From: Halobellus captivus
GTDB lineage: Archaea > Halobacteriota > Halobacteria > Halobacteriales > Haloferacaceae
Reading direction: 5' to 3'
Assembly: GCF_003697845.1 (NCBI RefSeq)
Contig: NZ_RDQE01000010.1
Coordinates: 110,622-174,621 of the forward strand
Length of the DNA: 64,000 nucleotides
A model generated the notes under the pieces. That model saw nothing but the letters and a program-made list of their open reading frames with translations. It ran no database searches and was not told the origin of the DNA. Below, in pieces: positions 8,805-17,629 of this stretch (its first letter is position 1; every line of letters starts with the position of its first letter). Both the position numbers and the translations under genes were made by a program.

Positions 8805-9977
8805 TCAGTACCCCAGATCCAGCGCGTAGTTCACGATCACCGCGAGCAGGACGGCCGCCAACAACGACGCGAGAACTAGGAACGCGGCCGCCCACCCGAA
8901 CGTATCGGCGAGGAATCCGGTGATCACCGACCCCAGCGCGCTGACCACCAGATAGACGGTCCGAACGAGACCGAAACCGACCCCCTGTTCGCGCTCGGAC
9001 AGCTCGTCCATGAACCGCGGCTCGACGGTCACGGCCATGCCCAGGCCGACGCCGATGAGGACGAGGGCGGCCACGATACCGGGGAGGCCGGGACCGACGA
9101 CGAAAAGCGCCATGCCGGCGACGCTCGTGGCGAGGCTGACGGCGACGCCGACGTCTCGGGGGTACCGGTCGGAGATCGCGCCGAGTCCGGGTTTCGCGGC
9201 CGCCTGGACGACGAAGTACGACGAGAAGACGAGGCCGGCGGCCGTGGAGGACATCCCGCGGTAGTCGATGAGGAACGTCGGCAGGAACGAGGCCGTCCCC
9301 TGCCAGACGAACGCCCCGGCCGACGCGATGACGGCCGTGAACACGATCGGCGGGCGGGAGAGCAGTTCGATCACGGGACCGATCCGGACCCGGTCGCGCA
9401 TCGGCTCGTCCGGACGCTGGGGTTCGGTCGGCTTCACCCGCCACGCGAACAGCACGAAGACGGGAAGGGTGACCGCCGTCCCGATCGCGACGGCGGGCCG
9501 CCAGCCGTATCGCGTCCCGATCCACGCCGCGGCGATCGGCGCGATCAGCCCTCCGGCGGGCGCACCGATCGTGTGGATCCCGATCGCGGTGCCGATGTTG
9601 TCGTACGTCCGAGACAGGAGCGTCGTCGCGGTGCTGTAGTGGAGTCCCGCGAACGCGCCGAGAACGACCACGCTGACGACGAAGACGGCGTACACCGGCG
9701 AGACCGCGACGAGGAAGCTCATCACGCCCGTGCCGCCGATGGCGAGGAGGATGATCCGTCGTTCGCCGAACCGGTCGCCGAGGATCCCGCTGGGAAACTG
9801 CGACAGCGCGTACGACGTCCACATGCCGGTGAGCGCGAGACCGATGACGGTGTTCGAGATGGCGAAGCTCTCGGTGATCTGCGGGACCACGGGACTGATC
9901 GCCAGCCGCCCGACCATCGTCGCGAAGAACGCGAAGGTGCAAAGCGTCAGGACGGTGTGTCTGTAGCGCCAGCCCAT
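8805..9977 (-). CDS. Major facilitator superfamily transporter
   Basis: A 390-residue, 12-segment MFS permease. The motif between helices 2 and 3 is readable as GILGDRFGERR near residue 64, and the second half has an equivalent AISDRYPRDVG. The overall pattern (AISPVVPQITESF in helix 1) resembles anion or organic-acid type MFS carriers, so uptake or export of a sugar acid or carboxylate is plausible. It converges with the dehydrogenase gene and shares its direction with the UspA-like gene upstream. No clear TATA box is seen before the start, so transcription could come from the upstream stress-protein gene about 100 bases away. Confidence 0.88.
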   Translation of the reverse strand: MGWRYRHTVLTLCTFAFFATMVGRLAISPVVPQITESFAISNTVIGLALTGMWTSYALSQFPSGILGDRFGERRIILLAIGGTGVMSFLVAVSPVYAVFVVSVVVLGAFAGLHYSTATTLLSRTYDNIGTAIGIHTIGAPAGGLIAPIAAAWIGTRYGWRPAVAIGTAVTLPVFVLFAWRVKPTEPQRPDEPMRDRVRIGPVIELLSRPPIVFTAVIASAGAFVWQGTASFLPTFLIDYRGMSSTAAGLVFSSYFVVQAAAKPGLGAISDRYPRDVGVAVSLATSVAGMALFVVGPGLPGIVAALVLIGVGLGMAVTVEPRFMDELSEREQGVGFGLVRTVYLVVSALGSVITGFLADTFGWAAAFLVLASLLAAVLLAVIVNYALDLGY

Positions 9978-10073
9978 GCTATGTGGGGGGCTTCCGCGGA
10001 TACGCCGGGCCCGTCCGGCCGGCCGTCGCTGCCGGACCGACGGGGACGGGATGTGACCGCATCGCCGGGTGAA

Positions 10074-10505
10074 TCAGGCGGTTTTGACGTGCATCACGGC
10101 GCGATCGGTTCCCAACAGCACCGACTGCGCGACGCTTCCGAACACCGCCTTGCCGACCGGGCTCCGCTTCCGCCCGCCGATGACGACGAGGTCGGCGTCG
10201 ATCTCGTCGGCCTCCGCGAGGATCTCGTCCGTGGTGTCGCCGTGTCGTCTGACCGTGGTCACGGACACGCCCGCGTCCGCGAGGCGTCGACGCGCGGTGT
10301 TAACGGCCTCGGGGAGGTCGTCGGGGTCGTACACCTCGTCCGAGTCGACCGTGCCGCTCTCCGGGCCGGTCACGCTGAACTCCTCGAAGACGTTGAGCAG
10401 CGTCACCTCGACGTTCGAACCGGCGGCCGGAAGGGACGTCACCGCCTCCGCGATCCGTTCCGGCGCTTCCATCTCCGTATCGATAGCGACCAGGACGCGA
10501 TACAT
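10074..10505 (-). CDS. Universal stress protein (UspA family)
   Basis: A 143-residue single-domain Usp protein. It starts MYRVLVAIDT, the standard first strand with Asp, and ends with the ATP-binding pattern GGRKRSPVGKAVFGSVAQSVL (G-2x-G-9x-G-S/T type). Members bind ATP and act in stress or as partners of transporters; haloarchaea carry dozens of copies. A TATA-like CTTTAATC at 10530-10537 lies 27 bases before the ATG. Location upstream of the MFS gene on the same strand may mean co-transcription and a regulatory role toward that carrier, which is inference. Confidence 0.92.
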   Translation of the reverse strand: MYRVLVAIDTEMEAPERIAEAVTSLPAAGSNVEVTLLNVFEEFSVTGPESGTVDSDEVYDPDDLPEAVNTARRRLADAGVSVTTVRRHGDTTDEILAEADEIDADLVVIGGRKRSPVGKAVFGSVAQSVLLGTDRAVMHVKTA

Positions 10506-10635
10506 GTGCGTGGTTCCACCGTACGGCTACTTTAATCTGTGTGTCGCCGTCGCCGAAACGCGTGTCCTCCCACTGCGAAACACGCGTCGCCGTCACCTGG
10601 CGGGTTTTTGTCCCCGCCGCCCCAACGGTTGAGCG

Positions 10636-11466
10636 ATGCCAACGCCACCGACACCCGACGGCGGACGAGCCGAGGGGGAGACCCCGAAACCGATGACGCT
10701 GTACCGACTCCACGGCTGCCCGTACTGCGAGCGGATCGTTCGATGGCTCGAGGGACACGGGATCGAGTACCGATCCGTCTTCGTGGCGGGCGAGCACAGC
10801 CGTCGCGACGAGGTCGCTCGCGTGTCCGGAACGCGGGCGGTTCCGTTGCTCATCGATCCCGCGACCGGGGTCACGATGCCGGAAAGCGGGAACATCCTCG
10901 AGTACCTCGTTCGGACGTACGGCGAGGAGGGGGACACCGCGGCGTTCGACGAGCTCACGGTCACGGAGTTCGGCGACTCGGATCACCCGACGGTCGGGGA
11001 GACGGCACCGGCGTTCACCCGGCCGCTCGTCACCGACGAGTCGTGGTCGAACGTCGCCCTGTCGGAGCTCGTTGACGACGCAGGATCGGTGCTTCTGGTC
11101 TTCTACCCTCTGAACTGGGGCGGGAAGTCGATGTTCTGGTGGAAGGAGATTCAGCGGCGTGGATGGGGCGGCGACGATCTGTCGGTGGTCGGGGTCGGGA
11201 TCGGACAGCCGTTCGACCACCAGCGGTTCATCGAAGGTCGGGAGCTCCCGTACCCGCTCTACTCCGATCCGGGTAACGGCGTCGCCGAGGCGTACGACGT
11301 CGTCCACGAACTCGACGGGATGGAGGGGATCGCGGAGCCGCGGCCGGCGACGTTCCTGGTCGGCGCGGACCGGACGGTCGAGCACGTCTGGGTCGCCGAC
11401 GAGTGGCCCGAAACCCCGCCGTACGACGAGATCGAGTCGGCGCTTCCGACCGGATCGTCCGAGTAG
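10636..11466 (+). CDS. Glutaredoxin-peroxiredoxin-like fusion protein
   Basis: A 276-residue two-domain redoxin. Residues 20-95 are a glutaredoxin/GST-N-like thioredoxin fold with the active site HGCPYC (C28, C31) and the cis-Pro in RAVPLL. Residues 113-270 match the AhpC/TSA peroxiredoxin fold, but where the peroxidatic Cys should be the sequence reads FYPLNWGGKSMFWWKE, without Cys; no Cys occurs anywhere in this half. The second domain is thus probably non-catalytic or works with the N-terminal thiols. A T-rich box at 10604-10610 stands at -27. It is the only redox-thiol gene in this part of the window. Confidence 0.85.
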   Translation: MPTPPTPDGGRAEGETPKPMTLYRLHGCPYCERIVRWLEGHGIEYRSVFVAGEHSRRDEVARVSGTRAVPLLIDPATGVTMPESGNILEYLVRTYGEEGDTAAFDELTVTEFGDSDHPTVGETAPAFTRPLVTDESWSNVALSELVDDAGSVLLVFYPLNWGGKSMFWWKEIQRRGWGGDDLSVVGVGIGQPFDHQRFIEGRELPYPLYSDPGNGVAEAYDVVHELDGMEGIAEPRPATFLVGADRTVEHVWVADEWPETPPYDEIESALPTGSSE

Positions 11467-11537
11467 CACGCGGTTCGCCGGCGTCCGATCGGACGGCTCG
11501 CCGGGCTCCGACGGGTGCTCTCTCGTCGAACACGGAT

Positions 11538-12326
11538 TCACTCGTCGGTCGTCGACGCCTCGACCGCCTCGTCGTATATCGAGAGGGCGCGCTCGTTCCG
11601 CTCCAGCAGGTACGCGGTGTCCTTCCCCAGGATCTGGAAGTCGAACCCCTGATCGACCCGTTCCGGCGCGTCGTCCGGACGGACGGTAAGCGTTCCCACG
11701 GGAATTCCGGCCGCGTGTGCCGCCTCGACGATGCGGTCCATCGCGTCGAGGAACCGTTCGTGCTCCCACTGTCCGAACACGTCCAGTGCGCCGGAGAGGT
11801 CGGCCGGGCCGGCGAACAGGGCGTCTATCCCGTCCACGTCGGCTATCTCCTCGACGTTCTCGAGACCCTCCACCGTCTCGATCTGCGCGATCGTCACGAA
11901 CGTCTCCTCCGCGTTCTCGACGTACGACCGGAAGTCGGCCCCGTAGTCGGACGCGCGCCCGGACGCGATCCCGCGTCTGCCGCGAGGCGGATACCGCAGC
12001 GACTCCACCAGCGACTCGGCCTGCTCGGCGGTGTCGATCATCGGGACCATCACCCCGGAGACCCCGACGTCGAGCACGCGCTTGAGGTACACCGGATCGT
12101 TCCAGGGGACGCGGATCACGGTGCCGCTCTCGCCGGGAGCCGCCTCGATGGCTCGGTGCATGTCCTCGACGGTCTCGAGCGTCGTCGTCGTGTGTTCGGT
12201 GTCGACCAGGACGAAGTCGAAGGGGTTCGCCGCGCTCACCTCCGCGACCGTCGGGCTCCCGATAGAGACCCACGTCGCGGAGAGGAAGCGCTGCTCCTCG
12301 AACGCCGTCTTCAGGTTCTCGCTCAT
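11538..12326 (-). CDS. HpcH/HpaI-type class II aldolase
   Basis: A 262-residue pyruvate-dependent aldolase of the HpcH/HpaI/RhmA family. Key features are FDFVLVDTEH (base and Arg-rich pocket), GVMVPMIDTAEQAE, YPPRGRRGI, and the metal ligands in IAQIETVEG and LFAGPADLSG. Such enzymes split 2-keto-3-deoxy acids into pyruvate and an aldehyde, the step expected after the dehydratases encoded nearby. The start ATG at 12326 fits the family length; an extended Arg-rich upstream frame is not credible. No strong TATA box is visible; a GGTGG stretch just upstream may serve as ribosome binding site. It stands alone on the minus strand. Confidence 0.9.
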   Translation of the reverse strand: MSENLKTAFEEQRFLSATWVSIGSPTVAEVSAANPFDFVLVDTEHTTTTLETVEDMHRAIEAAPGESGTVIRVPWNDPVYLKRVLDVGVSGVMVPMIDTAEQAESLVESLRYPPRGRRGIASGRASDYGADFRSYVENAEETFVTIAQIETVEGLENVEEIADVDGIDALFAGPADLSGALDVFGQWEHERFLDAMDRIVEAAHAAGIPVGTLTVRPDDAPERVDQGFDFQILGKDTAYLLERNERALSIYDEAVEASTTDE

Positions 12327-12634
12327 CTGTCCACCACGAAGCGGTCGCCGTTCGGTTCTCCCCGAGGTGTTCCCTCCGGATCGACGGTCCCCCACTGCTC
12401 GCGGTTTCCTCGGCCGGTTCTCCGGACGTTCCTCCCGAGCCGCCTCCACGGTGAAACCGGTCCGGCGTCGGATCGTGAGATCGCTGGCTGTTCGTGCATC
12501 GCTTCAGGATCCGACGAAACGCATATATATCTTTGTGGTCGCTCCGGGCGACGGGTCCAGGCGATATCGGTGAGGGGCCGGTTCCCGCGATACCGACACG
12601 AACGTTTATGACATGGAAGAGAATAATTCGGGGC

Positions 12635-12874
12635 ATGGAAACGGACGCAAACGGTGATTCGGCTAGCGCCCCCTCCGACGAGGAGTTGGGGGGGATCGCG
12701 GGTGCCTTGGCCCGAACCAGCGAGACGATTCAGGGCTGGATCGAGACGGTGAAACCCGAGGATCCGGACCGAATCGAACGGGTCGTGAAGTTCCTCCTCA
12801 GCGTGCTCCTCACCGTGATGTTCATCTACTGGATCCTCGCGTACCAGTTCGACGTCGTCTGGTTCGAGTTCTGA
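12635..12874 (+). CDS. Small single-pass membrane protein near the TRAP binding protein
   Basis: A 79-residue protein with an acidic, soluble N-terminal half (Ser/Glu/Asp rich) and a C-terminal membrane helix around residues 52-71 (VVKFLLSVLLTVMFIYWIL), ending in aromatic residues. I do not recognise the family. The start at 12635 was chosen because TTTATGAC at 12605-12612 lies at -27. It lies 130 bases before the TAXI-type binding protein on the same strand, so it could be a helper of that transporter or an independent small membrane protein. Confidence 0.65.
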   Translation: METDANGDSASAPSDEELGGIAGALARTSETIQGWIETVKPEDPDRIERVVKFLLSVLLTVMFIYWILAYQFDVVWFEF

Positions 12875-12970
12875 GTCGGTCCCGACCGACGACGGCTATG
12901 GGGGAGGGTTCCGAAAATCGCCCGACTGAGCGGAGTGTGACTCGATAGCATAAGAACGTTTCCCACACAT

Positions 12971-12980
12971 TTATTATACC
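12971..12980 (+). promoter_or_regulatory. TATA box of the TAXI binding-protein gene
   Basis: ATTTATTATA is centred about 27 bases before the ATG at 13004, giving a leaderless transcript separate from the small membrane protein gene. Confidence 0.55.
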
Positions 12981-13003
12981 CCGAACGATAATGATGAATC
13001 GGG

Positions 13004-14146
13004 ATGCCAGACGAATTTCCATCCAGAAGACGGTTCCTTCAAGGTACAGCAGGAGTAGGTATGGTCGGATTGGCGGGCTGTTCCGGCGGCGGTGGCGGTG
13101 ACGACGGCTCCGGCGACGACGGCTCCGGCGACGGCTCCGGCGACGGTTCCGGCGGCGACGACGGCTCCGGCGACGACGGGAGCGGTGACGGTGGAGGGGG
13201 CGACGACGTCGTCAACATGCGCGTCGGGTCCTCCACGCAGGGTTCGACGGTCTTCCAGACGTCACAGGCGGTCCAGCGTGTGCTCCGAAGTGAGTCGGAT
13301 ATCGTGCGCTGGGACACGCAGGCGAGCGGCGGTGACCCCGCCAGCATCCGCATCTACAACGACGGCGGGCTGGACGCGTACGGGCTCACCAACTTCACCC
13401 AGAAGCAGGCGATGAACTCCGAGGGTCCGTTCGAGGGGGAGGACCTCGAGGCACCCTATCAGGGGTTCACCTACTTCGTCCGCGACGACTTCTTCTACGC
13501 GGTCGACGGCTCCGGCATCGAGACGACCGACGACATGCTCGGGGAGCCGTTCCACATGCTCCAGCCCGGCTGGGGGACCCGTGCGATGTTCGAGGAGATC
13601 ATGCGGACCGGCGGCGGCGAGGACTTACTCGAGCAGCTGAATGAGAACGTCGTCAACGTCGACGTGGGCGACGTGGCCGGCGCCGTCGAGGAGGGCAACA
13701 TCACGTGCGGTATCGGGTACGGTGCCAACGAGGTGAACCTGCCGTCCTGGTTCGCCGAGGTCGACGCGCGTTCCGACGTCCACCTGGTCGAGATGTCCGA
13801 TCAGTTCCGCGAGGTCTTCGAGTCCTCGCCGCTCGCGCCCTACTTCGAGAAGGACCCGTACGGCTTCGAACAGGACGTCGAGGGGCCCCTCCAGGGATGG
13901 CAGCTCCTCTTCCAGTACTTCTTCGACCCCGATCTCCCGGCCGACGCGGTGTACGACGTGCTCCAGGTCGCTCACGACCACTACGAGAGCGTTCAGGAGG
14001 GACAGCCGGCGTTCTTCCCGTACGGCGAGAACCCCGACCACTTCGTCACCGCCATCGAATCCGACTTCACTCCGGTCCACCCCGGTGCGGCGGACTTCTA
14101 CGAGGACAACGACCTCTGGGACGACAGCTGGACTCGAGGCGAATAG
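13004..14146 (+). CDS. TAXI-family TRAP transporter solute-binding lipoprotein
   Basis: A 380-residue exported binding protein. A twin-arginine signal (SRRRFLQ, residues 7-13) is followed by the lipobox LAGC with Cys 26, then a Gly/Ser/Asp linker of about 40 residues. The mature domain starts at NMRVGSSTQGSTVFQTSQA, the usual opening of TAXI proteins, and continues with ASGGDPASIRIYNDG and GWGTRAMFEEI. It would deliver an organic acid or similar ligand to the fused TRAP permease encoded at 15.4-17.4 kb on the opposite strand; binding protein and permease are therefore split and convergent, with a foreign-looking gene between. T-runs follow the stop. The ligand is unknown. Confidence 0.92.
   Translation: MPDEFPSRRRFLQGTAGVGMVGLAGCSGGGGGDDGSGDDGSGDGSGDGSGGDDGSGDDGSGDGGGGDDVVNMRVGSSTQGSTVFQTSQAVQRVLRSESDIVRWDTQASGGDPASIRIYNDGGLDAYGLTNFTQKQAMNSEGPFEGEDLEAPYQGFTYFVRDDFFYAVDGSGIETTDDMLGEPFHMLQPGWGTRAMFEEIMRTGGGEDLLEQLNENVVNVDVGDVAGAVEEGNITCGIGYGANEVNLPSWFAEVDARSDVHLVEMSDQFREVFESSPLAPYFEKDPYGFEQDVEGPLQGWQLLFQYFFDPDLPADAVYDVLQVAHDHYESVQEGQPAFFPYGENPDHFVTAIESDFTPVHPGAADFYEDNDLWDDSWTRGE
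13093..13206 (+). repeat. Low-complexity Gly/Ser/Asp linker repeats
   Basis: Short imperfect repeats of GACGGCTCCGGC-type units encode the flexible linker after the lipobox of the TAXI protein. Such linkers tether haloarchaeal lipoproteins; length variation by slippage is likely. Confidence 0.7.
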
Positions 14147-14163
14147 CGCGGACACACGGAACG

Positions 14164-14181
14164 TTTTTTGCGACCGTTTTT
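14164..14181 (+). terminator. Oligo-T terminator after the TAXI gene
   Basis: Runs of six and five T separated by seven bases lie 18 bases after the stop codon on the coding strand, the form of an archaeal intrinsic terminator. Confidence 0.45.
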
Positions 14182-14438
14182 GACGACGCCACTCGACGCT
14201 AGCGACGTCGTCATCGCGTAGACCCGGTAGACGGTCATCGCGAACGGACGGGTACTCGAGAGACGAGGCCGTCATTGACCGGTTCACAGGGTGTTGTTTT
14301 CACCCTGTTCTATCTGAATCAGCTGGTAGATCGGGAGTGCAGATTAATCGCGGTGTTCAGATAGATACTGGGTGATACAAAGATGGAGAACTGTACAATA
14401 CGCCCGGGTATACATTAACTTAGTGACCAGTATTTTTG

Positions 14439-15059
14439 ATGGATGATCCATCACTATCAGATATGGAACCAACAATTCGACTGGCAACGGAGGAGGATGC
14501 AGAATCCGTTACCGAAATTTATGCACCGATCGTCAAACAAACGCACATCTCATTTGAAACGGCTCCGCCGACTGTCGGAGAGATGGCTCAACGCATCCGA
14601 ACCACCGTGGAACGACTTCCGTGGTTGGTTTGCGAATACGACGGCCAAATGGTGGGTTACGCGTATGCGAGTCCACATAAAGAGCGCCCAGCATACCAAT
14701 GGGCGGTCGACGTCTCTGTGTATGTCGACGAGGCGTGGCGACGGAAGGGGACTGCGAGCGGTCTGTATCAATCGCTCTTTGCGCTTTTGGATTTACAGGG
14801 ACTGAGCAATGCGTATGCTGTAATCGCGTTGCCGAATCCTCAGAGCATCGCGTTTCATGAATCACATGGATTCGAGAAGATCGGTGTGTATCGCAACGTC
14901 GGATACAAGAACGGCGAGTGGCGCGATGTTGGACATTGGGAATTATCTCTTCGATCGCTTCCAGAAAATCCATCGCCACCGACCCCACTCAGTGAACTCC
15001 AGAACACTGATAATCACACCGATGCACTCGGCGCAGGTGAACCATCAGTCCGCTTGTGA
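14439..15059 (+). CDS. GNAT acetyltransferase, phosphinothricin/ArsN type
   Basis: A 206-residue N-acetyltransferase. IRLATEEDAESVTEIYAPIV, SFETAPPTVGEM and the acetyl-CoA loop RRKGTASGLYQSL, followed by NPQSIAFHESHGFEKIG, place it with the Pat/Bar and arsinothricin-acetyltransferase (ArsN) group, which detoxify amino-acid antibiotics or related amines. The ATG at 14439 has TACATTAA at -27; a second ATG at 14463 also has a T-rich box and would begin right at the family start, so it is a real alternative. Base composition is near 50% GC, clearly below the neighbours, a sign of transfer. A dispersed repeat lies 95 bases downstream. Confidence 0.9.
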   Translation: MDDPSLSDMEPTIRLATEEDAESVTEIYAPIVKQTHISFETAPPTVGEMAQRIRTTVERLPWLVCEYDGQMVGYAYASPHKERPAYQWAVDVSVYVDEAWRRKGTASGLYQSLFALLDLQGLSNAYAVIALPNPQSIAFHESHGFEKIGVYRNVGYKNGEWRDVGHWELSLRSLPENPSPPTPLSELQNTDNHTDALGAGEPSVRL

Positions 15060-15153
15060 TCCTGTTTATCAGATTGCTCGAATGGGGTACTGATCGTTTC
15101 TTTTGAACGTAGGGTAAGTCACCTGTAGTGAACGATCCGTGAGTTTTCCGTCT

Positions 15154-15285
15154 TGAGCATCCGCGAACAGCGTGGCGCGACGCGCCACTGGCAGCCGGCG
15201 CGAAGCGTCGGCGACGAAGAGAGCGGTTCACCGACGGAGCCGTCGGAGACGACGGAGCCGGCTCTTTGTCCCCAGGGTACTCGAA
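15154..15285 (+). repeat. Dispersed non-coding repeat, copy 1
   Basis: This stretch is matched in inverted orientation at 38460-38590, with roughly nine of ten bases identical. It contains two perfect dyads: GTGGCGCG-A-CGCGCCAC and CGACGG-AG-CCGTCG. No open frame in it looks coding. It begins 95 bases after the stop of the low-GC acetyltransferase gene. The dyads recall palindromic ends of IS200/IS605-derived elements, which is only a suggestion. It also fills most of the gap between 15060 and 15428, where no gene is seen. Confidence 0.8.
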
Positions 15286-15428
15286 GGAGTAGCGTGTAAC
15301 CGTTCCATGGCGTCCGCGAGGAACGTCGAACGAAAGCGATGCGGCTCCGTCGGTTCTCGAGCGACCGTCGTGCGTCCGCGTGAGGAACTGGCGTCCTCGC
15401 CGAAGGAACGCCGCGTGACCGGAGGCGG

Positions 15429-17426
15429 TCAGAGCCGCCGAGCGACGACGGACGGGAGAGTCGAGAGTGCCATCCCCCTGACCGCCATGACCTGCCAGGT
15501 GAAGAGCACCGCCGCGACGACGAAGCTCCCGAACCGGAGGTACTCGTTCGGGGCCGACATGATCACGACCCCGAGGACGACGAACACGAGCCTGATCCCG
15601 TAGTTGGCCGCCCGGTTGGAGAGCGCCTTCCGGTGGTAGTTCAGTCCGTGTACCATCGCCGTCGCGCCGAACAGGAGCAGGATCGACGAGGTGATCTTCG
15701 CGAACGAGAACCCGCCGGTGATTATCTCCGGGTTGTAGATGAAGGTGAAGGGGAGGATGAAAAGCGGCGCGGCGATCTTGACCGACTCGATCGCGGTCCG
15801 CCAGAAGTTCGACTGTGCGATCCCGGTCGTCACCACCACGGCGATGGCGATCGGCGGAGTGATCCCCGACAGGATCGCCGCGTAGAACACGAAGAAGTGA
15901 ACCGGGAGCCGGGCGATCCCGAACCCTTCGATGAGCGCCGGCGCGACGAGCAGCGCGACGATGGTGTAGGCGGCGACGGTCGGCATCCCCATCCCGAGGA
16001 TGATGCAGATCAGCATCGCCAGGAGCAGCGCGAGGATGAGCACGCCGCCGGACAGCTCGATCAGCGCCAGCGCGAGCTTCCCGGGGACGCCGGTCGTCAC
16101 CAGGATGTCGACGATCCCGTTGATCGCCGAAACGATGACCGCGATCGGCGCGAACATCAGCGCGCCGTAGCGCATCCCCTCGAGCGTCTGTGGGATACCG
16201 ACGAGGTACGACTCGTCGCTGAACCCGAGCAGACGTTCGAAGACCGGGAAGGTGATGCCGGTACACACCATCGCGATGGAGGTGTAAAGCGCTGCGGTCA
16301 TCACGGTCCACTGTGCGATCCCGAGCAGGTAGATGAGGACGCCGAACGGGATCAGGAGTTTGACGGTCTCGAGCGCGAACGCGGGGGCCGACTTCCGCTC
16401 ATCGATGCCGGCGTCCGCGCTGCTCGTGTCGACCCCGCTACTGATGTTCTGGTTGAGCGCCGTGTAGTGGACCGCGATCGCGACGGAGATGTAGAACACG
16501 AGCGCCGGAACGATGCCGGCGACGACGACCTCGATGTACGTGATCCCGAGGATCGACGCCATGATGAACGCCGCCGCACCCATCACGGGCGGCATGATCT
16601 GCCCGCCGGAGGAGGCGACCGCCTCGATCCCGCCCGCGGTGGACGGTTTCAGTCCCGCCTTCTTCATCAGGGGGATCGTCACGGAGCCGGTCATCGCCGC
16701 GTTAGCGACCTGCGCGCCGTTGATCGACCCGATCGCGAGGCTCGCCACGACCGCCGACTGCGCGATCCCGGAGCGGACGTACTCCGAGACCCGGAACGCG
16801 ATGCGCATCACGTAGTCGAAGGCTCCGTAGCCGTTCAACAGTCCGGCGTACAGGAGGAACAGCGCCACCCACGCGGCGACGATCCCGCTTATCGACCCGA
16901 AGAAGCCGTTGAAGTCCGTCACGAACACGACCAGGATGCGGGTGAGAGAGAGCCCGCCGTGGCTGATGATCCCGGGGAGCGAGGCACCGAGCCAGGCGTA
17001 GAGCGCGCCACCGCCGATGACCGCCAGGAACGCCATCCCGAACGCGCGGTAGATGAGGTAGAACATCGAGAACGTGAACAGAAGCGCCAACACGTACTCG
17101 TGGTGGAACGCCGTCCCGGTCCGCTGGAACAGGAGTTCCTCGAAGTTGAGTATCAGATACACCGTCGTCGTGGAGGTCGACAGGAGGACGATCCCCAGGA
17201 GGTAGAGGTCGAGGTAGTCGCGGTCCTCGATCGAGTCGATCGACTGCTCGATGACGTACATCCCGAAGGCGAGCCCGAACAGCCCGACAGTGTAGAGCGC
17301 CCGGGGCATCCGTTGCGTGAAGGCGTAGTAGATCGCCAGTCCCCATAGCACGAGCGAGAGCACCGTGAGGAGCTTTTCCACGGCGACCGTCGGCATGAAG
17401 GAGGAAGCGGACCTGTTTTCGGCCAT
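15429..17426 (-). CDS. TRAP transporter fused permease (small plus large subunit)
   Basis: A 665-residue membrane protein. The first four hydrophobic segments form the DctQ-like small subunit and the rest the DctM-like large subunit, as in fused permeases that work with TAXI binding proteins. Recognisable DctM blocks are GSINGAQVANAAMTGSVTIP, EAVASSGGQIMPPVMGAAAF, GMGMPTVAAYTIVA and SGITPPIAIA. It should use an ion gradient (Na+ in haloarchaea) to import an organic acid. The start at 17426 has CGTTTAT at 27 bases upstream. It converges on the binding-protein gene, with the foreign acetyltransferase and a repeat between them, so both halves have separate promoters. Confidence 0.94.
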   Translation of the reverse strand: MAENRSASSFMPTVAVEKLLTVLSLVLWGLAIYYAFTQRMPRALYTVGLFGLAFGMYVIEQSIDSIEDRDYLDLYLLGIVLLSTSTTTVYLILNFEELLFQRTGTAFHHEYVLALLFTFSMFYLIYRAFGMAFLAVIGGGALYAWLGASLPGIISHGGLSLTRILVVFVTDFNGFFGSISGIVAAWVALFLLYAGLLNGYGAFDYVMRIAFRVSEYVRSGIAQSAVVASLAIGSINGAQVANAAMTGSVTIPLMKKAGLKPSTAGGIEAVASSGGQIMPPVMGAAAFIMASILGITYIEVVVAGIVPALVFYISVAIAVHYTALNQNISSGVDTSSADAGIDERKSAPAFALETVKLLIPFGVLIYLLGIAQWTVMTAALYTSIAMVCTGITFPVFERLLGFSDESYLVGIPQTLEGMRYGALMFAPIAVIVSAINGIVDILVTTGVPGKLALALIELSGGVLILALLLAMLICIILGMGMPTVAAYTIVALLVAPALIEGFGIARLPVHFFVFYAAILSGITPPIAIAVVVTTGIAQSNFWRTAIESVKIAAPLFILPFTFIYNPEIITGGFSFAKITSSILLLFGATAMVHGLNYHRKALSNRAANYGIRLVFVVLGVVIMSAPNEYLRFGSFVVAAVLFTWQVMAVRGMALSTLPSVVARRL

Positions 17427-17450
17427 GAGGGAACATCCATATCGTCCATG

Positions 17451-17457
17451 ATAAACG
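17451..17457 (-). promoter_or_regulatory. TATA box of the TRAP permease gene
   Basis: CGTTTAT on the minus strand stands about 27 bases before the ATG at 17426, inside the divergent region shared with the 3-hydroxyacyl-CoA dehydrogenase gene. Confidence 0.45.
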
Positions 17458-17629
17458 TTGTGTCTGGTGGTAGTACCTAACACACGCTACCGGCGGACGC
17501 GGTGACCGATCGGTCGTCCCTCGCCGCGCGCGCGCACTCGCCGCCGCCCGTCACGCCTCCGGTACCGCCCGTGACGGCTTCGCCTCATCCGTGACAACGG
17601 TTATCCGCACGGTCCTCCAACGGCCGACC

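Noticed and set aside
15172..15603. Frame running through repeat copy 1 into the TRAP permease end
   Set aside because: Conserved only as DNA dyads; the Arg-rich translation is not protein-like and the frame differs in copy 2.
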